Of a stretch of 64,000 nt of DNA, positions 16,593 through 25,382 are shown piece by piece. A program made the translations under genes and the position numbers. The first letter of the stretch is position 1; every line of letters begins with the position of its first letter. Source of the DNA: Amycolatopsis iheyensis (GTDB lineage: Bacteria; Actinomycetota; Actinomycetes; Mycobacteriales; Pseudonocardiaceae); assembly GCF_024703995.1 (NCBI RefSeq), contig NZ_JAMXQV010000029.1:78435-142434 (forward strand), given 5' to 3'. The notes beneath the pieces were generated by a model, which saw only the letters and a program-made list of their open reading frames with translations, was not told where the DNA came from and searched no databases.

Positions 16593-17588
16593 TTGGTCGG
16601 CATCAAGGACGTGGCGAAGCGGGCAGGCGTTTCGATCGGCACGGTGTCCAATGTGGTCAACCGGCCGCACGTGGTCGCCGCGGCCACCCGGAACCGGGTG
16701 CTGTCGGTGATCGAGGAGCTGGGGTACGTCCGCGACGAGTCCGCGCGGCAGCTGCGCGCCGGCCGCAGCCGGATCATGGGACTGCTGGTGCTCGACCTCG
16801 GCAACCCGTTCTTCGTCGACGTCGCGCGCGGCGCCGAACAGGCCGCGCACGCCGAGGGCCTCAACATCATCACCTGCAACAGCGGCCAGCGGTCCGACCT
16901 CGAAGCGTCCTACCTCGCGATGTTCGCTGAGCAGCGGGTCCGCGGCGTGCTGCTGAGCCCGGTCGCGACCTCCGGCGAGGCCCTGCGCGCGTTCCGGCGC
17001 AGCGGCACGCCGTACGTCTTCGTCGACCGGAAGGCGCCGACGTCGGAGGCGAGTTCGGTGGCGGTGGACGACATCGCGGGCGGCGCGCTGGCCGGCCGCC
17101 ACCTGCTGGAGACCGGCCACCACCGGATCGCGTTCGTCAACGGGCCGGCGATCCTCGCCCAGTGCCGCGACCGCGAGCAGGGCGTCCGCTCGGCGCTGAC
17201 GGGCTCGTCGGCGGAGCTGACGGTGCTGGAGGCGATCGGCCTGGACGTCACGTCCGGCCGCGACGCCGGCGCGCGCCTGCTCGGCATGAGCCCCCGCCCC
17301 ACGGCGGTGTTCTGCGCGAACGACCTGCTGGCGCTGGGCGTGCTGCAGGCGATGGTGGGCGCGGGCGTCCGGGTGCCGGACGAGATGGCGATCATCGGCT
17401 ACGACGACATCGAGTTCGCGGGCGCGGCGGCGGTCCCGCTGACGTCGGTCCGCCAGCCGGCGCAACGCCTCGGCCGCACGGCGGCGGAGCTGCTGCTGGC
17501 GGAAACGGCGGAGACGACGGCGGAGCGCCAGGCGGTGGTGTTCACCCCGGAACTGGTCGTCCGCGAGTCGACCCGGGTGCGCCGCTAG
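16593..17588 (+). CDS. LacI-family repressor
   Basis: A 331-residue regulator with the N-terminal LacI helix-turn-helix (IKDVAKRAGVSIGTVSNVVN), hinge helix (SARQLRAGRSRIMGLLV) and a periplasmic-binding-protein-like effector domain. The typical terminal signature GYDDIEFAGAAAVPLTSVRQP is present. I use TTG 16593 because a GAGGGGG site lies at 16582-16588 and the HTH begins at once. A perfect palindrome before the gene suggests autoregulation. The effector is normally a sugar, but none is encoded next to it; the divergent neighbours are an FMN reductase and a drug exporter. Confidence 0.93.
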   Translation: MVGIKDVAKRAGVSIGTVSNVVNRPHVVAAATRNRVLSVIEELGYVRDESARQLRAGRSRIMGLLVLDLGNPFFVDVARGAEQAAHAEGLNIITCNSGQRSDLEASYLAMFAEQRVRGVLLSPVATSGEALRAFRRSGTPYVFVDRKAPTSEASSVAVDDIAGGALAGRHLLETGHHRIAFVNGPAILAQCRDREQGVRSALTGSSAELTVLEAIGLDVTSGRDAGARLLGMSPRPTAVFCANDLLALGVLQAMVGAGVRVPDEMAIIGYDDIEFAGAAAVPLTSVRQPAQRLGRTAAELLLAETAETTAERQAVVFTPELVVRESTRVRR

Positions 17589-17607
17589 CCTCGGCGAGTC
17601 GCGCGGT

Positions 17608-18078
17608 CTACCCGGCCAGTCGCGGGTAGAGCGGTGGCTCGCGCGTTCCGACGTCCTTGGTGATCTGCGTGCGCAGCTCACTGGTGCGCCTCTGCAATAC
17701 CCTGAAGTCGACCGTGCCGAGCGCCCCGTCGGAGCCGGTTCGCTCGGCCGCCTTCTTCAGCGAATTCATGAAGGCGAAGTACTTCTCGCGAGCCGCCGCC
17801 GACAAATACATCCCGCCGCCCTGGAAATACCAGTCGGTGAGCCGATCGATCAGTTCGGCCGCCCCGTCACCGGTCACCGCGGTCGGCCGATAGCGGGAGA
17901 ACGACTGTGTCCAGGACCACAGTTCCGCGTACGCCTTGAGCCGCTGGGAGCGCAGACCTCGGTCGTACTCGACGTGCAGTTCATGGCGCACTTTCCAAGC
18001 CGTCACGAAGTACGTGAGCAGACCCGTCACCAACGCGGCGGCGACCGCGCCCGCGATTCCGATGAGCAGAGATCCCAC
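17608..18078 (-). CDS. Single-pass membrane protein, unknown
   Basis: A 156-residue protein with one strong N-terminal membrane helix (LLIGIAGAVAAALVTGLLTYFV) followed by a charged helical cytoplasmic domain containing YDRGLRSQRLKAYAELWSWTQSFSRY. Similar small proteins occur in many actinobacteria without a known role. It sits 11 bases downstream of another small membrane protein gene on the same strand and is probably co-transcribed with it. Convergent with the LacI gene. Confidence 0.75.
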   Translation of the reverse strand: MGSLLIGIAGAVAAALVTGLLTYFVTAWKVRHELHVEYDRGLRSQRLKAYAELWSWTQSFSRYRPTAVTGDGAAELIDRLTDWYFQGGGMYLSAAAREKYFAFMNSLKKAAERTGSDGALGTVDFRVLQRRTSELRTQITKDVGTREPPLYPRLAG

Positions 18079-18089
18079 CTTCGCACTCC

Positions 18090-18374
18090 CTACATGAGGC
18101 CGAGGGCCCTGTCGTCGATGTCTCCCGACTCCTCCGGCGGCACCCGGGTCGCGTACAGCTCCGCCCTCGCCTGGGCCCGCCGTTGCGCGCCGTGCGCCGA
18201 AACGCCGAAAATGGCGCCGGGAATCGCTCCGACGACGATCCCGACGATCGGACCAGCCGCACTCCAGACGGCGTCGAAGTGTGACAGGTCGCCGCTGGCC
18301 CGCCAGAACATCACTCCGACCAGGCCCAGGAAACCGAGTACGACGATCGCGGTCGGCCAGCTGACTCGCTGCAT
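18090..18374 (-). CDS. Small two-helix membrane protein, unknown
   Basis: 94 residues from ATG 18374 (GGAGGTG 5 bases upstream; an upstream ATG at 18386 is less well placed). Two hydrophobic helices, about residues 7-25 and 38-60, are followed by a polar tail. It is the first gene of a two-gene unit with the single-pass protein downstream. I do not recognise the family. Confidence 0.7.
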   Translation of the reverse strand: MQRVSWPTAIVVLGFLGLVGVMFWRASGDLSHFDAVWSAAGPIVGIVVGAIPGAIFGVSAHGAQRRAQARAELYATRVPPEESGDIDDRALGLM

Positions 18375-18551
18375 GGACACCTCCATTGCCTTCGGTTGTT
18401 CAGGGCGGTAGTCGGTTCGCCTCCGGTCGGTGCTACAGCGGCGATCGAATCGTTGCGCGACCGCGGAGCGGCCGAGACGGCCGGCGGCCAGACAAGGCGA
18501 GATAAATCGGTTGGCGGCCCGTGCGAGACTGTCGACCATGGGGCTGCTGTC

Positions 18552-19757
18552 TTGACCGACCGATGGGTGCGGCTGCAGGCCGTCGCGGTGTCCGGTTCCG
18601 CTGCCGAAGGGCTGATGCTCGCCGCGCTTCCGCTGCTTGCCGTCTCGCTCACCACCGATCCGCGGGAGATCTCGCTCGTCAACATCGCCGGGCAGGCGCC
18701 GTGGCTGCTGCTCTCCCTCTTCGCCGGCGTGCTCATCGACCGGGTGCGGCGGACCACCGTGCTCGCCTGGGCCTACGCCGTGCAGGTCGGGGCCGCGCTC
18801 GTGCTCGGCGCCGTCGGGGTGGCCGGGTTGCTGAGCCTGCCCGTGCTGCTCGTCGTCGCGTTCGTCGTCACCTCCGCGCAGGTGCTCGGGGACGGCGCCA
18901 GCGGGGCGCTCGTGCCCGAGGTCGTCGAGCCGGATCGGCTCGCCCACGCCAATGCGCGGCTCACCGTGATCGACCGGGGTGTCGTGCAGTTCGTCGTGCC
19001 GCCGCTGACCGGGTTCCTGATCATCGCCGGCGCCGGCGCGCCCGCGTGGCTGGCGGCCGCCTGCGCGCTGGCCGCGCTCCTCATGGCGCGGCGCATCCCG
19101 TCCGAGTCGAGGACCCTCGCGCGGACCCACCCGCTGCGGGACCTCTCGGCCGGGCTCACGCACCTGGTCCGGACGCCGCTGCTGCGGTCGATCACCATCA
19201 ACGTCGCGCTCGGGTCGTTCGCGGCCAGCGCGAGCAACTCGATGCTCGTGCTGTACGCGACGCAGATCCTGCATGTCGGCTCGGTCGGGTACGGCCTGCT
19301 GCTCGCCTGCCTCGCGGTCGGCTGGGTGGCCTCTTCCTTCGTGGTGCAGAAGATCGTCGACCGCTTCGGGTACTCGTGGTCGATGCGCGGCTCGCAGGGC
19401 CTCGGCGCGGTGGCGCCGCTGCTGCTGGCCGTGCTGCCGCCGTGGCCGCCGCTGATCGGCGTCGTGCTGGTCTTCCTGACCTCGACGGTGCTGGTCTGGA
19501 ACGTCTGCTCGCAGTCCAGCCGCCAGCGCTTCACCCCGGCCCCGCTGCTGGGCCGCGTGCTGACCAGCCACCGCGCGCTCGCCTGGGGCCTGACCCCGCT
19601 CGGCGCGCTGACCGGCGGCCTGATCGCGGCGCACTGGAGCCTGCGGGGCGTCTGGCTGGTGGTGGCGGCGATCCAGGCCCTCAGCGCGGTGCTGGTCTGG
19701 TTCCAGCTCTCCCCCGCGGCCTTCCGCCGCACCGAGCTCGCCATGGCGCGGGCCTGA
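18552..19757 (+). CDS. MFS transporter, drug/exporter type
   Basis: A 401-residue, 12-helix major facilitator related to macrolide/enterobactin-type exporters: LAALPLLAVSLTTDPREISLVN, FAGVLIDRVRRTTVLAWAYAVQ and DGASGALVPEVVEPDRLAHANARL are typical of that group. I chose TTG 18552, since the upstream frame to 18396 is GC-rich without membrane character and lacks a Shine-Dalgarno. The start remains uncertain. Coupled to a DUF4279 gene 1 base downstream. Substrate unknown. Confidence 0.85.
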   Translation: MTDRWVRLQAVAVSGSAAEGLMLAALPLLAVSLTTDPREISLVNIAGQAPWLLLSLFAGVLIDRVRRTTVLAWAYAVQVGAALVLGAVGVAGLLSLPVLLVVAFVVTSAQVLGDGASGALVPEVVEPDRLAHANARLTVIDRGVVQFVVPPLTGFLIIAGAGAPAWLAAACALAALLMARRIPSESRTLARTHPLRDLSAGLTHLVRTPLLRSITINVALGSFAASASNSMLVLYATQILHVGSVGYGLLLACLAVGWVASSFVVQKIVDRFGYSWSMRGSQGLGAVAPLLLAVLPPWPPLIGVVLVFLTSTVLVWNVCSQSSRQRFTPAPLLGRVLTSHRALAWGLTPLGALTGGLIAAHWSLRGVWLVVAAIQALSAVLVWFQLSPAAFRRTELAMARA

Positions 19758-19758
19758 C

Positions 19759-20100
19759 GTGCGCACCGCGGCGACGTTCCGGCTGCACGGCCCCCCGGCC
19801 GAGGTGACCCGCCGCCTCGGTGTCCGCCCGAGCACCGCGACGGACTCCCTGTGGTGCCTTACTTCGCCACCGTCGGACAGCGAACTGGCCGTACACCTGA
19901 CCCGGCTGCTCGACGTCCTCGAGCCCCACCGGGCCGCGCTGTGGGAGCTCGCCGAGGCCGGCCACCCCGCCGACTGGTTCTGCCTGGTCGCCTCGCACGC
20001 CACCGAGCACGCCGTCGAACTCGACCGCCGCCTGCTCGGACGGCTGCTCACGCTGCCCGGCGAGCTGCTGCTCGACGTCTGCGGCGACGAACGCGACTGA
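19759..20100 (+). CDS. DUF4279-like protein
   Basis: 113 residues from GTG 19759, one base after the MFS stop. The order of elements (ATFRLHGPPAEVTRRLGVRPS, WCLTSPP, LLDVLEPHRAALWELAEAG, ELDRRLLGRLLTLPGELLLDVC) matches the DUF4279 family of small proteins of unknown function. No membrane segment. The gene ends at a hairpin shared with the convergent ROK kinase gene. Confidence 0.7.
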   Translation: MRTAATFRLHGPPAEVTRRLGVRPSTATDSLWCLTSPPSDSELAVHLTRLLDVLEPHRAALWELAEAGHPADWFCLVASHATEHAVELDRRLLGRLLTLPGELLLDVCGDERD

Positions 20101-20102
20101 AG

Positions 20103-20143
20103 CCGGGTGGCGGGCCGGGTCGGGGCACCGGCTCGCCACCCGG
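20103..20143. terminator. Bidirectional hairpin
   Basis: CCGGGTGGCG (20103-20112) pairs with CGCCACCCGG (20134-20143), a 10-bp GC stem between two convergent stop codons (20100 and 20148). Confidence 0.7.
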
Positions 20144-20147
20144 ACGG

Positions 20148-21038
20148 CTACTCGCCCAGCGCCAGGGCCACCGCGCCGAGCAGCGCCGCGTCCTGGTCGA
20201 ACCGGGCCGAGACCAGCTCCGGCGGGAACGGCACCGCGTGCGCGAGGCGGTCGGCCAGTGCCGGGAGCAGCACGTCCGCCGACCGGACCAGCCCGCCGCC
20301 GACCGCGATGCGCTGTGGGTCCAAGGCGATCGCCAGGTTGGCCACGTGCATCGACAGCTCGTCGAGCGCCGCCGTGACCAGCTCCTTCGCCTCGACGTTC
20401 TCCTTGGCCATGGCGAACAGCTCCCCCGCGGTGACCGGACGGCCGAGCAGAGCACTCGCCCGGCCGCCCAGCCCACGCCCACCGACGGCTTCCTCGAGCG
20501 GCGCCGCTCCGCTCGCGAAACCCTCGGTGTCCTGCGGCGAGAGCAGGTTGTACCCGATCTCGCCCGCAGCTCCGTTGGCGCCGGTCAGCAACCGGCCGCC
20601 GACCAGCACCGCCGCCGCGATGCCGGTGCCCAGCGACAGGAACACCGCCGGGTCGGCGCCGGCCAGCGCGCCCCACCGCCATTCCGCCAGCGCCGCGGCC
20701 TTCGCGTCCGTGCCGACCGCGATCGGCACGTCCGGGAACTCCGCGGCCACCAGCTCCGCCAGGTGCAGCTGTTCCCAGCCCGGCACGTTCGGGGCCAGCA
20801 GGATCTCCTCCGGCAGCACGATTCCCGGGCTGACGACACCGATGGCGACGGGCGACGCGCCGGCCTCGGCCAGCAGGGACCGGGCCCCGGCCAGCGCCCG
20901 CACCACCACCTGCTCGGCCCCCGCCTGCGCGTCGGTGTCCAGCCGGCGCGTGGCCAGCAGGGCGCCGTCGTGGCCGGCGAGCCCCAGCGCCACCTTCGTG
21001 CCGCCGAAGTCGATCCCGAGAATTGGTTTGCCGCTCAC
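20148..21038 (-). CDS. ROK-family sugar kinase
   Basis: A 296-residue ROK kinase with the phosphate-1 loop GIDFGGTKVALGL, catalytic-region LAPNVPGWE, VGTDAKAAALAEWRWGALAG and the SLGTGIAAAVLVGG loop; GAAGEIGYNLL follows. The usual CxCGxxGCxE zinc motif is missing, as in a subset of ROK kinases. Starting at GTG 21038 it overlaps the hydrolase stop (GTGA). Given the permease and glucosaminidase upstream, glucosamine or N-acetylglucosamine is the probable substrate. That is context-based. Confidence 0.88.
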   Translation of the reverse strand: MSGKPILGIDFGGTKVALGLAGHDGALLATRRLDTDAQAGAEQVVVRALAGARSLLAEAGASPVAIGVVSPGIVLPEEILLAPNVPGWEQLHLAELVAAEFPDVPIAVGTDAKAAALAEWRWGALAGADPAVFLSLGTGIAAAVLVGGRLLTGANGAAGEIGYNLLSPQDTEGFASGAAPLEEAVGGRGLGGRASALLGRPVTAGELFAMAKENVEAKELVTAALDELSMHVANLAIALDPQRIAVGGGLVRSADVLLPALADRLAHAVPFPPELVSARFDQDAALLGAVALALGE

Positions 21039-23860
21039 TCCGCAGCCCCTCCTGTCCCCCGGACCACGATCCGGCCGGTGTTGAACCCGTCGACGCTGAT
21101 CACCGGCGCCGCGCCGCGCAGGTCGGCCGCCTTGTAGGTGACGGTCAGCGTCTGGGACTGGCCCGGCCACAGCGTGATGTCGTTGTCGTTCCAGGTCGCG
21201 TTGGCGAGCTGGTTGTCCCCCGGCCCTTCGCGCCCGTCCGGCGTCCCGCGCCGGACGTCGGCCCGCAGGAAGAACGCCGCTCCCGGTGTCTTCGAGGTGT
21301 TGGTCACGGTCACCGTGGTGACCAGGTCACCGCCGTGCGCCCGCGTCGACGCCACCGCGCTGACCTGCGACTTCGGCAGGCTCTGCAGGGCCTGCAGGTT
21401 GCTGTACTGCGACAGCGTCGCCTGCGGGTTGCCCAGCGTCTTGCCCCAGTCGACGACGTCCTTCTGCGTCGAGAGCCAGTAGACGTTGCGGTCGACGACC
21501 TTCCCGCCCTGCTTCACCTGCAGCTCGACGAAGTAGACCTTCGCGGGAGCCGGCGCCTTGGTCTCGGCCGGCACCTTCGGCTTCAGGACGCCCGTGCGAA
21601 CGCCCTGCGAACCCAGCGAGATCCCGCCTGCGGTCTGGTCGTCGAGCACCTTGCCCGCGGTGTCGATCACCCGCGCCTGCACCGAAAGCCCGGACTGCGT
21701 GCCCGCGCCGAGGTTGTCGAGGGTCACCGAACCGTTGTCGTAGCCGTAGATCGCGTGCAGCGGCTTGTTCGCCTTCTTGGCGCCGAAGAACGCGCCCGCC
21801 TGGTCGCCGTCGTCGTTGTAGAGCGACCACAGCAGCGTCGGCCAGCCCTTGTTGAGCTGCCAGTAGACGACGCCGGTCGCCGGGTTGGCCTGGTCCGTCG
21901 AATGGTGCAGGAAGGCTTCGAACTGCGAGCGGGTGTTCTCGTAGTTCGCGATGTTCGCGAGGTCCACATAGGACTTCAGCGAGCTCCACTTCCCGTACCG
22001 CTGGGTGATCGACTGGTCCAGCGTGTACAGCGTGCCGAACGCGTAGCCGCCGTGGTCCGGCTCGAAGTTGGCGTGGTACTGGTTGTACGCCGGGTCCTGC
22101 CACAGCTTCGCCTGCTCGGCCGGCGAGAGGAAGCGCTTGATCGAGTCCAGCGTCGGCACGGTGTGCCCGGCGCTCTGCTCGCTCGCGAAGCCCCAGGAGC
22201 CACCCGCGTTGGTCCGCGAGGAGTCGTCGGCGTCGAAGTGCGACGTGTCGTACCAGTAGGCCGGCGGCACCCAGTCGTACGGGCCTTCCTTCTCGCCCGA
22301 CTGGCCGAGCGTCGGCGTGCTCTTGTACTCCGCCGACGCGATCACCGGCACCTGGAAGTCGGCTTCCTTGAACGCCTTCAGCGTCTCGGACTCCTGGCGC
22401 GGCACCGGCTCGTTGTCGCTCCAGCCATAGTTGAAGACGCTCGGATGGCTCCGCTCCATCTGCGCGATCGTGTAGGCCGAGTCGTGCATGATCCGGTAGT
22501 CGCGCTCGGTCAGTGTCGAGGCGTCCTCGGGCTGCCAGGCGTCACAGCAGAGGAACCCGCCGATGACGAGCAGCCCGGCGCGGTCGGCCTGGTCGTAGAA
22601 GTCCTGCGGCATGTCGTGGCCCTCGAGCCGGACGCCGGACAGGCCCATGTTCTTGATCAGCGCGATCTGGTGCGCGGTGTCGGCGGAGTCGTAGCGCAGG
22701 AACAGGTCCGGCGCGAAGCCGCCGCCGCGGAACACGAAGTCCTTGCCGTTGATCGTGAACTGCCGCGCGCCCTCGGGCAGCGGCGCGGACTTGCCGACCA
22801 GGCGCGAGGTCACCGTGCGGATGCCGAAGGTGTTCTTCGACGACGTCGAAAGCACGCCGCCCTGCGAGACCGCGGTGCTCAGCGTGTAGAGCGGCTGGTC
22901 ACCCATCGAGTAGGGCCACCAGACCTGCGGCCGGTTGATCTTGACCGGTGCGAAGGTCACGGTCTGCTTGGTGTTCGCCGGGATCGTCACGCGCTGGTGG
23001 ATGACGGTCGGCGCCCCCGACGGCGAGGTGATCGTCGCGGCGACGTCGCCGGTCTGCGGCGCGGGCGCGTTGTTGGTGACGTCGACCTTCACCGTCAGCT
23101 TCGAGCTGGCCAGGTCGGCCGCGTTGTCCTGCACGACGTGCGCGTTGTCGCCGGTGAGCGCGTCGGACACCTGCAGGGTCGGCGGGAACTGGATGCCGGT
23201 GTTGTTGTCCGGCGGGATCTGGCCCCAGTCGACCTGGTCGAGCGTGTACATCTTCGTCGGGTCGTTGGGGTAGACCTTGATCGCCAGGGTGTTCTTGCCC
23301 GGCTTGACCAGCTTCGAGACGTCGAACGTGTGCCCGGCGAACGCGCCGCTCACGACGTCCTTGGTGGCGACGAGCTTGCCGTTCACCCAGACGTCGCCCT
23401 CACCGACGATGCCGGGAATGGTCAGCTTCGCGTGCTGGCCGGCCTTGATGTCGGGGGTGAAGTCGGCGCGGTACCACCACGGGTCGGAGAACGGCTTCGT
23501 GACGACCGGGCCGAGCTTGTCGACGTACCCGAAGCACTTGCGCATGTTGTCGGAGTAGAAGACGTTCGGGCACTTGCCGTTCTGCACCAGCGCGTTGATC
23601 TCGGTGCCCGGCGCGCCGGCGTCGTCCGGCTTGACCGGCAGCCAGCCGCGCGTGGCGTACCCGGGCGTGGAGACCTTCTCACCGCCGTCCTTGACGTTCG
23701 CGGTGGTCAGGACCTGCCAGCCCTGGGCGCCGATCGTGCTGAAGCCGTGCGGCCGGGCGGTTTGCGCTTCCTGTGCTTCCTGCGCGACGGCGGGCCCGGC
23801 GACGCTGAGCACACCGGGGATGAGCAGCAGCGCGGCGGCCGCCACGAGTTTCCGGGTCAT
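21035..23860 (-). CDS. Secreted GH2 exo-beta-glucosaminidase-like enzyme
   Basis: A 941-residue secreted glycoside hydrolase family 2 protein with the sugar-binding, immunoglobulin-like and TIM-barrel domains in order. It resembles Amycolatopsis CsxA-type exo-beta-D-glucosaminidases, which release glucosamine from chitosan ends: KVYPNDPTKMYTLDQVDWGQ, RLEGHDMPQDFYDQADRAG and GPYDWVPPAYWYDTSHFD. The nucleophile Glu is expected in GGSWGFASEQSAG and the acid/base region is NYGWSDNEPVP. The signal peptide ends near AGPAVAQ. A C-terminal carbohydrate-binding module, present in CsxA, is absent. The ATG at 23860 overlaps the permease stop (ATGA). Confidence 0.88.
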   Translation of the reverse strand: MTRKLVAAAALLLIPGVLSVAGPAVAQEAQEAQTARPHGFSTIGAQGWQVLTTANVKDGGEKVSTPGYATRGWLPVKPDDAGAPGTEINALVQNGKCPNVFYSDNMRKCFGYVDKLGPVVTKPFSDPWWYRADFTPDIKAGQHAKLTIPGIVGEGDVWVNGKLVATKDVVSGAFAGHTFDVSKLVKPGKNTLAIKVYPNDPTKMYTLDQVDWGQIPPDNNTGIQFPPTLQVSDALTGDNAHVVQDNAADLASSKLTVKVDVTNNAPAPQTGDVAATITSPSGAPTVIHQRVTIPANTKQTVTFAPVKINRPQVWWPYSMGDQPLYTLSTAVSQGGVLSTSSKNTFGIRTVTSRLVGKSAPLPEGARQFTINGKDFVFRGGGFAPDLFLRYDSADTAHQIALIKNMGLSGVRLEGHDMPQDFYDQADRAGLLVIGGFLCCDAWQPEDASTLTERDYRIMHDSAYTIAQMERSHPSVFNYGWSDNEPVPRQESETLKAFKEADFQVPVIASAEYKSTPTLGQSGEKEGPYDWVPPAYWYDTSHFDADDSSRTNAGGSWGFASEQSAGHTVPTLDSIKRFLSPAEQAKLWQDPAYNQYHANFEPDHGGYAFGTLYTLDQSITQRYGKWSSLKSYVDLANIANYENTRSQFEAFLHHSTDQANPATGVVYWQLNKGWPTLLWSLYNDDGDQAGAFFGAKKANKPLHAIYGYDNGSVTLDNLGAGTQSGLSVQARVIDTAGKVLDDQTAGGISLGSQGVRTGVLKPKVPAETKAPAPAKVYFVELQVKQGGKVVDRNVYWLSTQKDVVDWGKTLGNPQATLSQYSNLQALQSLPKSQVSAVASTRAHGGDLVTTVTVTNTSKTPGAAFFLRADVRRGTPDGREGPGDNQLANATWNDNDITLWPGQSQTLTVTYKAADLRGAAPVISVDGFNTGRIVVRGTGGAAE

Positions 23861-25284
23861 GCCTGAGCCCCTTCCGGGTCGGCGGCGAAGGCCTCTTTGA
23901 TTTCCTTGGGTCCGAACGGCCAGGTGCGCTCGGCCTTGGCGTAGACGAGGTACGCGATCGCGCCGACGGCGATCCAGCCCAGCGACAGCCCGATCGAGAG
24001 CCAGGTCGCGGAGACGTAGATGTAGACCCAGCCGACCAGCGCGAGCAGCGTCGGCACCGGGTACAGCCACTGCTTGTAGGGCCGCTTGAGGTGCGGCTGA
24101 CGGCGGCGCAGCGTCACGATCGCCGCGACCTGCGCCAGCGACTGGATGATGACGAGCGTCGCGACGGCGGCGTTGATGACGTCGGTCAGCGTGAACAGCG
24201 AGCCGATGATGGTGATGGCGCCCATGGTGAGCACGCCGGCGGTCGGCAGGTTCAGCTTCGGGTGCAGCTTGCCGAACATCGGCAGGAACACCTTGTCCCG
24301 CGCGGCTTCGAACGGCACGCGTGAGCCGCCCAGCAGGCCGGCGAACACCGAGCCGATGGCCGCGACGACGATGAAGACGGTGACGACCTTCGCCGTCGCC
24401 GTGCCCCACGCCTGCTCGAGCACGCTGGAGGCGACGGAGGTGGCGTTCTTCAGCTCGTCCAGCGGGATCGAGCCGAGGACGCCGACCTGGAGCAGGAAGT
24501 AGAGGCTCATGATGCCGAGGATCGAGAAGAGGATCGACCGCGGGATCGTCCGGCCCGGCTTCTGCACTTCGCCGCCGAGGTAGGCCGTCGTGTTGTAGCC
24601 GAGGTAGTCGTAGATCGCGATGATCAGGCCGGCGCCGAGGCCGCCCCAGAACGTGCCCTCACCGGCCGAGCTGAACGCGCCGGGCGTGAACGCGAACGCC
24701 TGCGCGCCACTGAAGTGCGAGAACGCCGCGACGATCGTGGTGAGCACCGCGATCAGCATGACCACGAACAGCACGGTCGTGAGCTTGCCGATCTGGCCGA
24801 TCTTGCGGAACAGCGCGGCCACGATGACGAGCGTGATGCCGACACCGATGATCTTGCCCAGCGGCGTGGTGCCGGCGTCGTCGGTCACGCCGGGGATCAG
24901 GTAGCCGAGGTACTGGACGAGGCCGATGATGCCGGTGGACATGATCAGCGGGATGAACAGCACCGCGCTCCAGACGAACAGGAACGGCATCAGCCGCCCG
25001 GTGCGGTACTGGAACGCTTCGCGCAGGTACAGGTAGGTGCCGCCGGCGCCCGGCATCGCGGCGCCGAGTTCGGCCCAGATGAGCCCGTCGGCCAGCGCGA
25101 CGATCGCCCCGATGATCCAGCCGAACATCGCCTGCGGGCCGCCCATGGTGGCGACCATGGCGGGGATCGTGACGAACGGGCCGATACCGCACATCTGGGT
25201 CATGTTGATCGCGGTGGCCTGCAGCGGGCCGATCTTGCGTTCAAGGGCCGGTCCGGGCTCCCCTGAACGAGTGGGTGAACTCAC
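23857..25284 (-). CDS. APC-superfamily permease
   Basis: A 475-residue, 12-14-helix amino acid/polyamine/organocation permease. The first-helix signature is INMTQMCGIGPFVTIPAMVATMGGPQ and the central motif IAIYDYLGYNTTAYLGGEVQKPGRTIPRSI. It starts at GTG 25284 with GGAGG upstream. It is the first gene of the operon with the secreted glucosaminidase and the ROK kinase and shares a promoter region with a ROK repressor. APC proteins normally take amino acids or amines. Uptake of a released amino sugar is my inference and would be new for this superfamily. Confidence 0.9.
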   Translation of the reverse strand: MSSPTRSGEPGPALERKIGPLQATAINMTQMCGIGPFVTIPAMVATMGGPQAMFGWIIGAIVALADGLIWAELGAAMPGAGGTYLYLREAFQYRTGRLMPFLFVWSAVLFIPLIMSTGIIGLVQYLGYLIPGVTDDAGTTPLGKIIGVGITLVIVAALFRKIGQIGKLTTVLFVVMLIAVLTTIVAAFSHFSGAQAFAFTPGAFSSAGEGTFWGGLGAGLIIAIYDYLGYNTTAYLGGEVQKPGRTIPRSILFSILGIMSLYFLLQVGVLGSIPLDELKNATSVASSVLEQAWGTATAKVVTVFIVVAAIGSVFAGLLGGSRVPFEAARDKVFLPMFGKLHPKLNLPTAGVLTMGAITIIGSLFTLTDVINAAVATLVIIQSLAQVAAIVTLRRRQPHLKRPYKQWLYPVPTLLALVGWVYIYVSATWLSIGLSLGWIAVGAIAYLVYAKAERTWPFGPKEIKEAFAADPEGAQA

Positions 25285-25303
25285 GACGTGCCTCCGTCTA
25301 GTA

Positions 25304-25322
25304 GTTAGTAAAGTTTCTTAAC
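25304..25322. promoter_or_regulatory. Putative ROK repressor operator
   Basis: The 19-bp pseudo-palindrome GTTAGTAAAGTTTCTTAAC has half sites that pair at 7 of 9 positions. It stands out as the only AT-rich patch in the 98-bp divergent region between the permease (start 25284) and ROK repressor (start 25383) genes, where -10 elements of both are expected. Confidence 0.65.
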
Positions 25323-25382
25323 ATAGAACGAGCGGAGTCGAAAGAGTTCCGTGGATAAACTTGCGGCAACACAGGAGGATTC

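Noticed and set aside
22000..22250. Alternative start or frameshift in the GH2 gene
   Set aside because: The frame is continuous with domains in order from the signal peptide to the C-terminus.
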